The notes under the pieces: model-generated
Database searches by the model: none
The model's input: the letters and a program-made list of their open reading frames with translations, nothing else
What the model was told of the DNA's origin: nothing
Part shown: in pieces, positions 35,215 to 42,630 of the stretch
Numbering within the stretch: position 1 is the first letter of the stretch
Layout of the letters: the number at the start of each line of letters is the position of its first letter
Translations under genes and position numbers: made by a program
Assembly: GCA_900547155.1 (NCBI GenBank)
Contig: URFH01000003.1
Coordinates: 1 to 64,000 of the forward strand
Reading direction: 5' to 3'
Length of the DNA: 64,000 nt
Origin: an uncultured bacterium
Lineage (GTDB): Bacteria > Cyanobacteriota > Vampirovibrionia > Gastranaerophilales > Gastranaerophilaceae

Positions 35215-37570
35215 ATTTTTCCTCCATCTCGGCTTTTAGCGGTGATTGGTTTTCATAAGCGCCGGACTCAACGAGCGCAAATGCCTCTTTTCTTGCGAGT
35301 TCAAGGATTTTTGTGTCTTTAACAAGGTCGGCAAGCGCAAAATTCAGCATGCCGCTCTGCCTTGTGCCCAAAAATTCGCCCGGGCCGCGCAGCTGCAGGT
35401 CTTTTTCGGAAATTATAAAGCCGTTATTGGTTTCTTCCATTACTTTCAGGCGCTCAAGCGAAACCTGATTTGCTTTTTGCGGAACAAGCACGCAATATGA
35501 CTGCAATTCAGAGCGCCCGACGCGTCCGCGCAGCTGATGAAGCTGCGAAAGCCCGAATCTTTCGGCATTTTCAATCGCCATGACCGTTGCATTCGGCACA
35601 TCCACGCCAACTTCCACAACAGTTGTGCTGACGAGAATATTATATTTTCCCCTCTTAAAATCGTCCATAACTTCGTCTTTTTCCGCAGGAGTGAGCTTTC
35701 CGTGCAGCAAACCGATTTTTAAATCCGGAAAAACCTCTTCAGAAAGCCTTTGCGCCTCGATTGTGGCGGCTTTTGCCGATAAAGTTTCGCTTTCATCAAT
35801 AAGCGGATAAACAACATAAGCCTGATGCCCGTTTTTAACCTCATCTTTGATTAATTTGTAGAGCTGTTTGCGCTGTCCGGGCTTGATTAACGCGGTTTTA
35901 ACCGGTTTTCGGTTTTTGGGCATTTCGTCGATTATTGAAAAATCCAAATCGCCATGTGTTGTCAGTGCAAGGGTTCTCGGGATTGGCGTGGCTGTCATCG
36001 TGAGCATTTGCGGGTTTTTGCCTTTGGAAAGCAGTTTTGAGCGCTGTTTTACCCCGAATCTGTGCTGCTCATCAATTACAATTGCGCCGAGATTGTTAAA
36101 TTGAACATTTTCCTGAATCAAAGCGTGCGTTCCGATTGCGATATTTATCTGGCCGTTTTTGAGGTCGGTTTCGAGCTGTTTTCTGAGCTTTGTGCGGTTT
36201 GAACCAATGAAAAGCCCCGCGCTGAGCCCCAGAGGAGCAAGCCATTTTACAAAATTATTAAAATGCTGCTGCGCGAGAATCTCTGTCGGGGCCATCAAAA
36301 CGCCCTGATAACCGTTTTCAACCGCAGAAAGCAGCATTGCGCACGCAACAACCGTTTTTCCGCTTCCGACATCGCCCTGCAAAAGCCTTTGCATAGGCAT
36401 ATCCGACGCAATGTCTTTTAAAATCTCTTTTAGCGCCTTATCCTGCGCGCCTGTGAGCTCAAAAGGCAAACTATCAAGGAATTTCTTCACAAGCCCGTTT
36501 TTCTTGATTTTCAGCGGGATTGTTTTGATGTTTTTTGCGTTTTCTTCCCTGATTGTCGCAAGTTTCAGCTGGAGCAGGAAAAATTCTTCAAAAACTATCG
36601 TAAATCGCGCCCTTTCAAGCAATTCTTCATTTTCCGGGAAATGAATCTGTTTAAGGGCGGTTTTTCTGTCGAGAAGATTGTTTCGTTCTTTTATTGCGTC
36701 CGGAATCACTTCGGGAATCGCGTCTAGGTACTTTTCGAGCGCATTAAAAATCGCCCTGCGCAGGAATTTTATGTTCAACCCCTCAACAAGCTGATAAACC
36801 GGCACAATTCGCCCGATATTCAGGCTGCTTTTTTCCTCAAAATCGCCGGAAAGAACCTGATATTCAGGACGGTCGATTGTGAAAATGCCTGAAAACTTGT
36901 CGATTTTCGCTTTTCCGGAAATTATTATGTTTGAACCCCTTATGAATTGCGATTTGTAGCGTTCCATGAGGTATTTGCTTGCTTTTGCATAAAAGAAGTT
37001 TAATTTCACCAGCCCTGTGCCGTCAGTGACCGATAGGCTTACGATTCCGAGCCCTTTTGCGGTATTGTAGGCGCTTATGCTTTTTATTTCGCCGATTACC
37101 GTGCAGTCCTGCCCCTCTTTCAGGTTTCTGATGAGCGTTCTGGAGGAATAATCGATATGGCGTTTGGGAAAGTAAAACATGAGGTCTTTTGCGGTGAAAA
37201 TTCCGAGTTTATTCAATAAATTAGCGACTTTCGGCCCGACACCCTTTACATAAACAACATCGACTTCTGACGGGTTGTCTGTTTTTTCAACAGGGACAAT
37301 TTTGGGCGCTTCAATCTCTTTTCGCAGGGTTATAACCAGCCTTTGCACGGCTTTTCGCCTTGAGGGAACGGAGGCCATCGGATATGTTTCAAATTCTTTT
37401 GAAAGAACGAGCCATTTCGGGTCGCGTTTTGATTTTTTGTATAATTTGTTGAGCTCTTTCAGCACAAAGCCGGAAAAAGTCGCCATTTTCCCGCGAATGT
37501 CGATATAAAGATTCTTTTGTTCGACTTCAATCGCCTGCCGAATCTGTTCCAGATTCTCAATCTGAACCAA
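35180..37570 (-). CDS. recG: ATP-dependent DNA helicase RecG, long N-terminal form
   Basis: Reverses stalled replication forks and processes recombination junctions. The protein shows the wedge OB-fold (GQDCTVIGEIKSISAYN...), Walker A QGDVGSGKTVVA, VIDEQHRFGVKQR, TATPIPRTLALTTHGDLD, and motif VI region LHQLRGRVGRS, ending in a GTRQSG/TRG-like C-terminus. A ~115-residue extension precedes the usual start, as in cyanobacterial RecG. The TTG at 37570 is chosen because GAGGGCGGG lies before it; an ATG 13 codons upstream (37609) has no ribosome site. Confidence 0.93.
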   Translation of the reverse strand: MVQIENLEQIRQAIEVEQKNLYIDIRGKMATFSGFVLKELNKLYKKSKRDPKWLVLSKEFETYPMASVPSRRKAVQRLVITLRKEIEAPKIVPVEKTDNPSEVDVVYVKGVGPKVANLLNKLGIFTAKDLMFYFPKRHIDYSSRTLIRNLKEGQDCTVIGEIKSISAYNTAKGLGIVSLSVTDGTGLVKLNFFYAKASKYLMERYKSQFIRGSNIIISGKAKIDKFSGIFTIDRPEYQVLSGDFEEKSSLNIGRIVPVYQLVEGLNIKFLRRAIFNALEKYLDAIPEVIPDAIKERNNLLDRKTALKQIHFPENEELLERARFTIVFEEFFLLQLKLATIREENAKNIKTIPLKIKKNGLVKKFLDSLPFELTGAQDKALKEILKDIASDMPMQRLLQGDVGSGKTVVACAMLLSAVENGYQGVLMAPTEILAQQHFNNFVKWLAPLGLSAGLFIGSNRTKLRKQLETDLKNGQINIAIGTHALIQENVQFNNLGAIVIDEQHRFGVKQRSKLLSKGKNPQMLTMTATPIPRTLALTTHGDLDFSIIDEMPKNRKPVKTALIKPGQRKQLYKLIKDEVKNGHQAYVVYPLIDESETLSAKAATIEAQRLSEEVFPDLKIGLLHGKLTPAEKDEVMDDFKRGKYNILVSTTVVEVGVDVPNATVMAIENAERFGLSQLHQLRGRVGRSELQSYCVLVPQKANQVSLERLKVMEETNNGFIISEKDLQLRGPGEFLGTRQSGMLNFALADLVKDTKILELARKEAFALVESGAYENQSPLKAEMEEKFKTDLNLLMID

Positions 37571-37765
37571 TTTCCCGCCCTCAAATCTCTTACAGAATAA
37601 TTTTAACATATTTGGCGATGTTTAAATATAGTGGTTAAAATTGTAAACAAATGTAACAATCCCGCCCCTCAAACTACTTCCCCCAAAAAACGCACCCCAA
37701 AACTTCACCCCAGCCTTCCCCTTTAGGCCAGCCCTCACCCGTCCTGCTGGCACCCTCTGTCTTGA

Positions 37766-37840
37766 AATCGGACGCTACGGGCTCCCTGAGCGTGAGCCCT
37801 CCGCAAGGGGCGTTCCTCTGCGCTCCAGCCCCGTCCGATT
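37766..37840. repeat. Nested inverted repeats (cruciform-like)
   Basis: Outer arms aatcggacg (37766-37774) and cgtccgatt (37832-37840) enclose an inner gggctc/gagccc stem (37779-37799). The 10-mer ctgtcttgaa occurs directly before and after the structure (37758 and 37845), like a target duplication. Confidence 0.65.
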
Positions 37841-37875
37841 CCGCTGTCTTGAATACTCGCGTTAAACGGCGTTAC

Positions 37876-37897
37876 GCGATTCGCCTACGCGAATCGC
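37876..37897. repeat. Palindrome with 9-bp arms
   Basis: gcgattcgc and gcgaatcgc flank a ctac loop. A related copy occurs on the opposite strand at 25432-25451. Confidence 0.7.
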
Positions 37898-38019
37898 TCC
37901 AGCCTCAGCTCGCATTCGCTCCCATCGGAGAGGGGAAAATACAACCCCAAAATCCCCCTCCGGGCCCCTCCCCACCCTAACCCTCCCCCAGCCGGGGAGG
38001 GAAAACCTGCACCACAAAG

Positions 38020-38277
38020 AATCTCCCGCCCCAAGGCAAACCGCACCCACCATGTGACGGGGCTGCCCCCCTAAGCAACCACGCCTAATGTGAAAAAACT
38101 GCATGAATCTCCCGCCCCATGATAAACCGCACCCACCATGTGACGGGGCTGCCCCCCTAAGCAACCACGCCCAATGTGAAAAAACTGCATGAATCTCCCG
38201 CCCCATGATAAACCGCACCCGCCGTGTGACGGGGCTGTGCCCCTAAGCAAACACGCCCAATGTGAAAAAACTGCATG
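38020..38277. repeat. Three tandem copies of an 86-bp repeat
   Basis: Units start at 38020, 38106 and 38192, and a fourth decays after 38278. Copies differ at only a few positions, and each ends in aatgtgaaaaaactgcatg. Unit length is not a multiple of three, so it is non-coding. No terminal inverted repeats or transposase are present. Confidence 0.88.
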
Positions 38278-38302
38278 AGTCTTCCGCCCAATATTAAAAA
38301 AA

Positions 38303-38323
38303 GCCGGAACTGTTGGTTCCGGC
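38303..38323 (-). terminator. Terminator of the TonB-C-like gene
   Basis: Perfect 8-bp stem gccggaac/gttccggc with a short loop, followed on the minus strand by a seven-T run. It lies just past the gene stop at 38354. Confidence 0.88.
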
Positions 38324-38353
38324 GGTTAATGTTTACGATATAAGATAAATGTA

Positions 38354-39070
38354 TTAAAAATCGGTTCTAATGAGAACTGTTCTTGTTGTAAACGGGTAGG
38401 GTGTTTTGAACGGCGAGGATTTCCAGATGGCGTCGTAGATTCCGTGGTTGAACTCATCTGATTTTGATTGCTGGATAGCTTTGCATTGTTCAAGTTCGCC
38501 TTTGTAGTTGATTATGAGCTCAACCTGCACCTGCGGTCTTGATTGCCCGAGCAGAGCGAGCTTCATTCTTGTCCATTTTGACTGGGTTCTGTTGGCTTTT
38601 ATCTCTTTTTCAATGCCTTTTTGAAATCTTTCCAAATCCATGTAGGTTCCGTCAGAGTTAAAGCTGTAAACGTAGTTCAAATAAGCCCATACATCAACCT
38701 GACGGAGTTTTCCTGACGGATAACTGTAAACAATCCATGCTCTGGGCGAGGTTTTTGTTCTGAAAGTTACATATTTGAGCTCTTTTGACTCTCTGTCGTA
38801 CATCAGTTCGGCATTTCCGTCTTTTACATAAATAAAATTGCGCAACTGGGTATTTTCTCTGGGCATGGTGCGGAAATTTTTGTAAACCGGCTGATATTTG
38901 CTGACATCAATGGTTTCGTTGAGATTTTTGAATATTTGTGCGGTTGCTTTGTTCACCATTCTGAAATCTCTAGACTGGCTTCTGACAAGTTTTTCAGGAA
39001 CAATTGTACTCGCATAAACATTAGATGCGGCAAAGAACAGTACAGTAAGAATGAGTAATATCTTCTTCAT
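38354..39070 (-). CDS. Secreted protein with TonB C-terminal-like domain
   Basis: A 238-residue protein with a signal peptide (MKKILLILTVLFFAASNVYA). The last ~80 residues (PQVQVELIINYKGELEQCKAIQQSKSDEFNHGIYDAIWKSSPFKTPYPF...VLIRTDF) have the beta-alpha-beta pattern of TonB C-terminal domains. There is no TonB membrane anchor or Pro-rich linker, so it is a periplasmic stand-alone relative. Strong GGGGA ribosome site. Exact role unknown. Confidence 0.8.
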   Translation of the reverse strand: MKKILLILTVLFFAASNVYASTIVPEKLVRSQSRDFRMVNKATAQIFKNLNETIDVSKYQPVYKNFRTMPRENTQLRNFIYVKDGNAELMYDRESKELKYVTFRTKTSPRAWIVYSYPSGKLRQVDVWAYLNYVYSFNSDGTYMDLERFQKGIEKEIKANRTQSKWTRMKLALLGQSRPQVQVELIINYKGELEQCKAIQQSKSDEFNHGIYDAIWKSSPFKTPYPFTTRTVLIRTDF

Positions 39071-39156
39071 ATTTTTCCCCTATATACTTATAATCCATTT
39101 TTATTTTATAAGTATTTTGATTTCTGCGCAAGGTTTTTAGGTTAAATATATGACTG

Positions 39157-39186
39157 TTGACATCAAAAACTTCTGCCGGATATAAT
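39157..39186 (+). promoter_or_regulatory. Consensus sigma-70 promoter for the first M48 cassette
   Basis: Perfect TTGACA (39157-39162), an 18-bp spacer, and perfect TATAAT (39181-39186), 24 bases before the ATG at 39210. The second cassette has the same perfect boxes and spacing. Confidence 0.85.
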
Positions 39187-39209
39187 TATATATAATCTTT
39201 GGAGTATTA

Positions 39210-40040
39210 ATGTATTACAGGATTTTTATACTGATAGCGTTGTTTTTTTGCGGATTTGGACGCTTATTTGCTGCGGAGCTGCCGTCGTTTTACAATGATA
39301 ACGATGCTATGCAAAAAAAAGTGCTGCAAACCGGCTTCAAACTCCTGAATGCAAACAATATCCAGAAACATTTTTTCTTTTATTACGATACTGACTCAAA
39401 AATACGCGTAGAACAGCGTTTTTATACAAAAAAGATAATTTTCTACAAAGGAATTGTCCAAATTGTTGAAAACGATGATGAGTTTGCCGCGCTAATCGCC
39501 AGAGAAATCGCATATGCAATGGATGCGAGGTTCGGAATTTTCAGGCGGACATCTATGGGCTATAACCCGAGAAAATACGAAATAAAGGCTGACCGGAGAG
39601 CGGTGGATTACCTTGTGCGTGCGGGTTACAACCCTATCGGGCTTATTACTGTCTATAATAAGCTGCTGGCGGAGCCATCGGCTTTTTGTGAATCATTTTT
39701 GATTAAACATAAGGGCTCGGAGCGAATTTTGAGCATTTATGATTATATTTATCAAAAATATCCGTATTTTATTGCGCATAATGATTATCTGGAAACCCTG
39801 AGTTATCAAAACTTCTTAAGAACAAGCAAAGAGGATCGAAAAAAAATCAGACTCATTCATCAAGCGCGTATGAAACTTCTTCATAAGCACAATTCATCCC
39901 AAAATCCGCCGGAAATTCCCGCAACTTTTGATTTGAACAATTATAATATATATAATGCGGTATTAGAATATGAAAATTACGACCGCTACGGGCTTGAGGA
40001 ACTTCAGGAATTTGTCAATAGCCGTGGAGGTGAGGATTAA
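39210..40040 (+). CDS. M48-like peptidase with degenerate active site (putative pseudoenzyme)
   Basis: A 276-residue secreted protein (signal peptide MYYRIFILIALFFCGFGRLFA). It aligns closely with the intact M48-like peptidase at 41023: both have LLNAN, IxFYKG/IVIYKG, KYEIKAD/KYERKAD and YLVRAGYNP/LMVNAGYNP. In place of HExxH it reads REIAY (residues 98-102), so both zinc-binding histidines are lost, while the third ligand Glu124 (KYEIKAD) is kept. It is therefore unlikely to hydrolyse peptides and may act as a binding or regulatory subunit. It overlaps the partner gene by one base (TAATG). Confidence 0.85.
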   Translation: MYYRIFILIALFFCGFGRLFAAELPSFYNDNDAMQKKVLQTGFKLLNANNIQKHFFFYYDTDSKIRVEQRFYTKKIIFYKGIVQIVENDDEFAALIAREIAYAMDARFGIFRRTSMGYNPRKYEIKADRRAVDYLVRAGYNPIGLITVYNKLLAEPSAFCESFLIKHKGSERILSIYDYIYQKYPYFIAHNDYLETLSYQNFLRTSKEDRKKIRLIHQARMKLLHKHNSSQNPPEIPATFDLNNYNIYNAVLEYENYDRYGLEELQEFVNSRGGED

Positions 40041-40939
40041 TGCTCAAAAGAGTTTTCAGCTTTATTCTTTTGTGTATGGTGCTTTTTATGCAGACATCAG
40101 CCTTTGCTGCTGCGCAAAAGCGTCCTGTTTCTAAAAAACAACAGACTTCCGTCAAAAAAACTTATACAAAAAAGAACTCCAGCCCGAAAAAATCCTCCTC
40201 AAAAAGTAAAATTAAGAAAAAAGAACCCGAAGAGCCTGAATTTTATATTCCGCCAGTGCCTGATCCTGCTGCGGAGGCGCTTGCGGGAAAAGGCTACAAA
40301 AAAAAGGTTTTTGAAGAAAAAATTATCTTGGAGGAGACGCCTGTTTCGCTTTTGGAAACTTCTTCACCTAAAAATAAGTACACTCCGGTCACAGAGCAGG
40401 ACGAAATCCCTGTTTGCGGGGTTTGTGCGGATATAAAACCGGAAGTTAATTCTTTGCAGGCCGCGGAAAATGAGTCCGCCGTGCATTTAAAGCCTGTAAA
40501 GAAAATAAGCACAAAATGTAAGCGGATAAAGGTTGTCCATAACGGGAAAAACAAAAAAATCTCAATCCCTTTCCCTCTCATCGGGGAAACTGTGCAATTT
40601 AAAGTTTTAAATGATGTTGTTGAAAATGATAAAGTGCTTATTTCTGCGGGTTCAGATGTTTTTGCTTCGGTCGGAGAGGTTTCGCCCCGCGGAATGGGCG
40701 GCGTGCCGGCTGAAATGACGATTGAAAAATTTTATTTGCTCAATGATAAAGGGGAAATGGTTGAGCTGGACGGAGAGGTTAACAGCAGCGGATATACTCT
40801 TGCTGTTTGGATAGGGCTGGTTGAGCTGGCTACTACGCCTTTTTTGTTCGGGCTTGCCGCGCCTCTTTTGAGGGTTTTGCCCGGCGGACAGGCGATTGTC
40901 ACGCCCAGAAAAAAATATACAGTTTATTATCGGACGTAA
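40040..40939 (+). CDS. Secreted partner protein of the first M48 cassette
   Basis: A 299-residue protein with a signal peptide (MLKRVFSFILLCMVLFMQTSAFA), a Lys/Ser/Pro-rich region (residues ~25-75) and a C-terminal ~130-residue domain. The latter matches the partner at 41737: PLxGxxVxFK, an AGSDVFASVGEV strand, a Gly-Gly turn, and a terminal YTVYY. The hydrophobic stretch LAVWIGLVELATTPFLFGLAAPLL may sit in or on a membrane. Function unknown; fixed pairing with the M48-like gene implies a shared complex. Confidence 0.8.
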   Translation: MLKRVFSFILLCMVLFMQTSAFAAAQKRPVSKKQQTSVKKTYTKKNSSPKKSSSKSKIKKKEPEEPEFYIPPVPDPAAEALAGKGYKKKVFEEKIILEETPVSLLETSSPKNKYTPVTEQDEIPVCGVCADIKPEVNSLQAAENESAVHLKPVKKISTKCKRIKVVHNGKNKKISIPFPLIGETVQFKVLNDVVENDKVLISAGSDVFASVGEVSPRGMGGVPAEMTIEKFYLLNDKGEMVELDGEVNSSGYTLAVWIGLVELATTPFLFGLAAPLLRVLPGGQAIVTPRKKYTVYYRT

Positions 40940-40965
40940 TATGTCTTAAAAAGAGCTGTTTTTTA

Positions 40966-40995
40966 TTGACAAGGCGCAGGTTTTGGCAATATAAT
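40966..40995 (+). promoter_or_regulatory. Consensus sigma-70 promoter for the second M48 cassette
   Basis: Perfect TTGACA (40966-40971), 18-bp spacer, perfect TATAAT (40990-40995). Same geometry as the promoter at 39157. Confidence 0.85.
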
Positions 40996-41022
40996 TATGA
41001 AAATGGTTAAATGGAGTCAGTT

Positions 41023-41718
41023 ATGAAAAAGTTTTTAATTGGTTTAATAGTTTTTATTGCAGCTTCTACAGCCTGTTTTGCTGATAATGTTTATATTCTT
41101 GAAAAAGACGCACCGAATCAGCAAAGGGTTATGAAAATAGGTTATCGTGTGCTGAATGCAAACCAGATTGAAAACCGTATGACATTCTTGTACAGCAATA
41201 AAAACGTTGTAAATGCTGCTGCTTACGCCAGAAGCAAAACCATTGTTATTTACAAAGGTCTTTTGCCCTTTATTGATGATGATAATGAGATTGCTGCGAT
41301 TATCTGTCATGAAGTCGCTCACGGGCTTGATTATTTTGCAGGATACTGGCGCAGGGTGGCAATGGACTTTCTTCCTAAAAAATATGAGCGAAAAGCTGAC
41401 CTCAAAGGCGTGGATTTGATGGTAAATGCCGGATACAACCCTGTTGCGATGATTGTTGTTCTCAACAAAATATGCGATGAGCCCTCATATTTTGAAAATG
41501 GGGGTACACATCCTGCGGGTTCTGAAAGACTTGCTGCGGTATATGAATATATTTATGCAAAATACCCCGCTTATCTTGCAGATAATGACTATAAAAACAA
41601 CCTTTATTACCAGAACTTCCTGCTTACCTCAAAGGCTGCGCGTGAACAAATCAGAAAAAAATACAATCAGTCAGCAGTTGTTCCCGTAAGCAATAAAAAG
41701 ACCGGAGAGTCAAAGTAA
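41023..41718 (+). CDS. Secreted M48-like zinc metallopeptidase (HExxH intact)
   Basis: Started at MKKFLIGLIVFIAASTACFA (signal peptide), with GGAG upstream; 231 residues. The zinc motif HEVAH is at His96-His100, and the third ligand Glu122 lies in KYERKAD. A later GTHPAGSERL matches the substrate-side THP motif of the family. Family M48 includes membrane-bound HtpX and the periplasmic quality-control peptidase BepA. This one is a small soluble version, probably acting on envelope proteins. It is the second copy of the cassette starting at 39210, and precedes its own partner gene by 18 bases. Confidence 0.88.
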   Translation: MKKFLIGLIVFIAASTACFADNVYILEKDAPNQQRVMKIGYRVLNANQIENRMTFLYSNKNVVNAAAYARSKTIVIYKGLLPFIDDDNEIAAIICHEVAHGLDYFAGYWRRVAMDFLPKKYERKADLKGVDLMVNAGYNPVAMIVVLNKICDEPSYFENGGTHPAGSERLAAVYEYIYAKYPAYLADNDYKNNLYYQNFLLTSKAAREQIRKKYNQSAVVPVSNKKTGESK

Positions 41719-41736
41719 CTGTTTTTTAAGTGCTTT

Positions 41737-42585
41737 ATGTCTAATCGCTTTGTAAAATTATTTTCATTATTTCTGGTCACTGTATTTTCAATGCAGTGTG
41801 CGGTCGCTTTGCCGGTTTATACGGAAAGCATTGATTCTGAATATGTGCAATCAAAAAATTCTCAGAAAAAAGAATTTGTAATGCCTGTTTTTGTGGATGA
41901 AGCTGCAGCTCAACTCCCCAAAGACTGCAAAAAACCCCGCTACATACCCAGACAGTTTGTGGATATTGCTTTTGTTAATGTAAGCGTGGATTCTGTAGAG
42001 AAAAAGGCTTTTACTCCGGTAGTGTTTAAGGATATACCGGTAAAACTCGGAGAAGAGGACAAATATTTTGTAAAACCGGTTTTTAGCGGTAATATTTCGG
42101 TCGATAACCTAATTCCTGTGAAGGTTTCGCCGGATGCCTTGATAAAACCGGTAAGCAAGCCCGTTCCTGCGGTTGTCAACGGGGTGAAAACAAATATCCC
42201 GCAGGAATACCCGCTAGTCGGTACAAGAGTTAGCTTTAAAATCAAAGAAGATGTTTTTAAGGACGGCAAGCTTTTTATAAAAAAAGGTACGAACGCTTAC
42301 GCAATAATCGGAAGGTCTGTGCCGGCCATGTTTGGCGGGGCTTCGGGCGAAGTACAGGTCGATAGATTCAGAACTTTTGATGTTGATGGAAATATTGTGC
42401 GATTAAGCGGTGTTATAGAAAAAGAGGGCTTTTCTACCGGTTTTCTTGCAAGCCTGGTGGGCTCGGCTCTTATTCCTTTTACTCTGGGCACCTCATCGCT
42501 CCTTGTTCCCCTTGTTCCGGGCACTTCCGGTGCGATAAAGCCTGAAATTGTTTACACTTTGTATTACGACCCTGAGAGAAATTAA
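41737..42585 (+). CDS. Secreted partner protein of the second M48 cassette
   Basis: A 282-residue protein with a signal peptide (MSNRFVKLFSLFLVTVFSMQCAVA). Its C-terminal ~130 residues are homologous to the C-terminal domain at 40040 (PLVGTRVSFK, KLFIKKGTNAYAIIG, FGGASGE, VRLSGVIEKEGFSTG, YTLYY). The N-terminal half differs, with repeated V/P/F segments rather than a Lys-rich tract. Unknown function, likely envelope-located and paired with the active peptidase. Next is an ABC exporter. Confidence 0.8.
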   Translation: MSNRFVKLFSLFLVTVFSMQCAVALPVYTESIDSEYVQSKNSQKKEFVMPVFVDEAAAQLPKDCKKPRYIPRQFVDIAFVNVSVDSVEKKAFTPVVFKDIPVKLGEEDKYFVKPVFSGNISVDNLIPVKVSPDALIKPVSKPVPAVVNGVKTNIPQEYPLVGTRVSFKIKEDVFKDGKLFIKKGTNAYAIIGRSVPAMFGGASGEVQVDRFRTFDVDGNIVRLSGVIEKEGFSTGFLASLVGSALIPFTLGTSSLLVPLVPGTSGAIKPEIVYTLYYDPERN

Positions 42586-42596
42586 AAAGATTTACA

Positions 42597-42624
42597 TTGA
42601 GCTATATTTTAGATACTATATAAA
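42597..42624 (+). promoter_or_regulatory. Promoter of the ABC exporter gene
   Basis: TTGAGC (42597-42602) and TATAAA (42619-42624), with a 16-bp spacer. Weaker than the perfect promoters before the M48 cassettes. Confidence 0.5.
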
Positions 42625-42630
42625 TTAATT

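Larger units (their letters stand above)
37610..38353. other. GC-rich non-coding block between recG and the TonB-C-like gene
   Basis: About 740 bases without a credible gene, much richer in G+C than the surroundings. It contains nested palindromes (37766-37840), a 9-bp-arm palindrome (37876-37897), a cctaaccctcccccagccggggaggg-type REP-like palindrome (37976-38001) and three 86-bp tandem repeats. An open frame across the repeats on the minus strand is an artefact of repetition. Confidence 0.75.

Noticed and set aside
35777..35784. GCCGATAA inside recG as a sigma-28 -10 box
   Set aside because: Located in a coding region, and no -35 TAAAGTTT at the right distance.
37862..38218. 118-codon minus-strand frame over the 86-bp repeat
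   Set aside because: Unit length is not a multiple of three, the translation is repetitive and shows no ribosome site.
38020..38277. Possible CRISPR array
   Set aside because: The 86-bp copies are contiguous with no unique spacers and no cas genes nearby.
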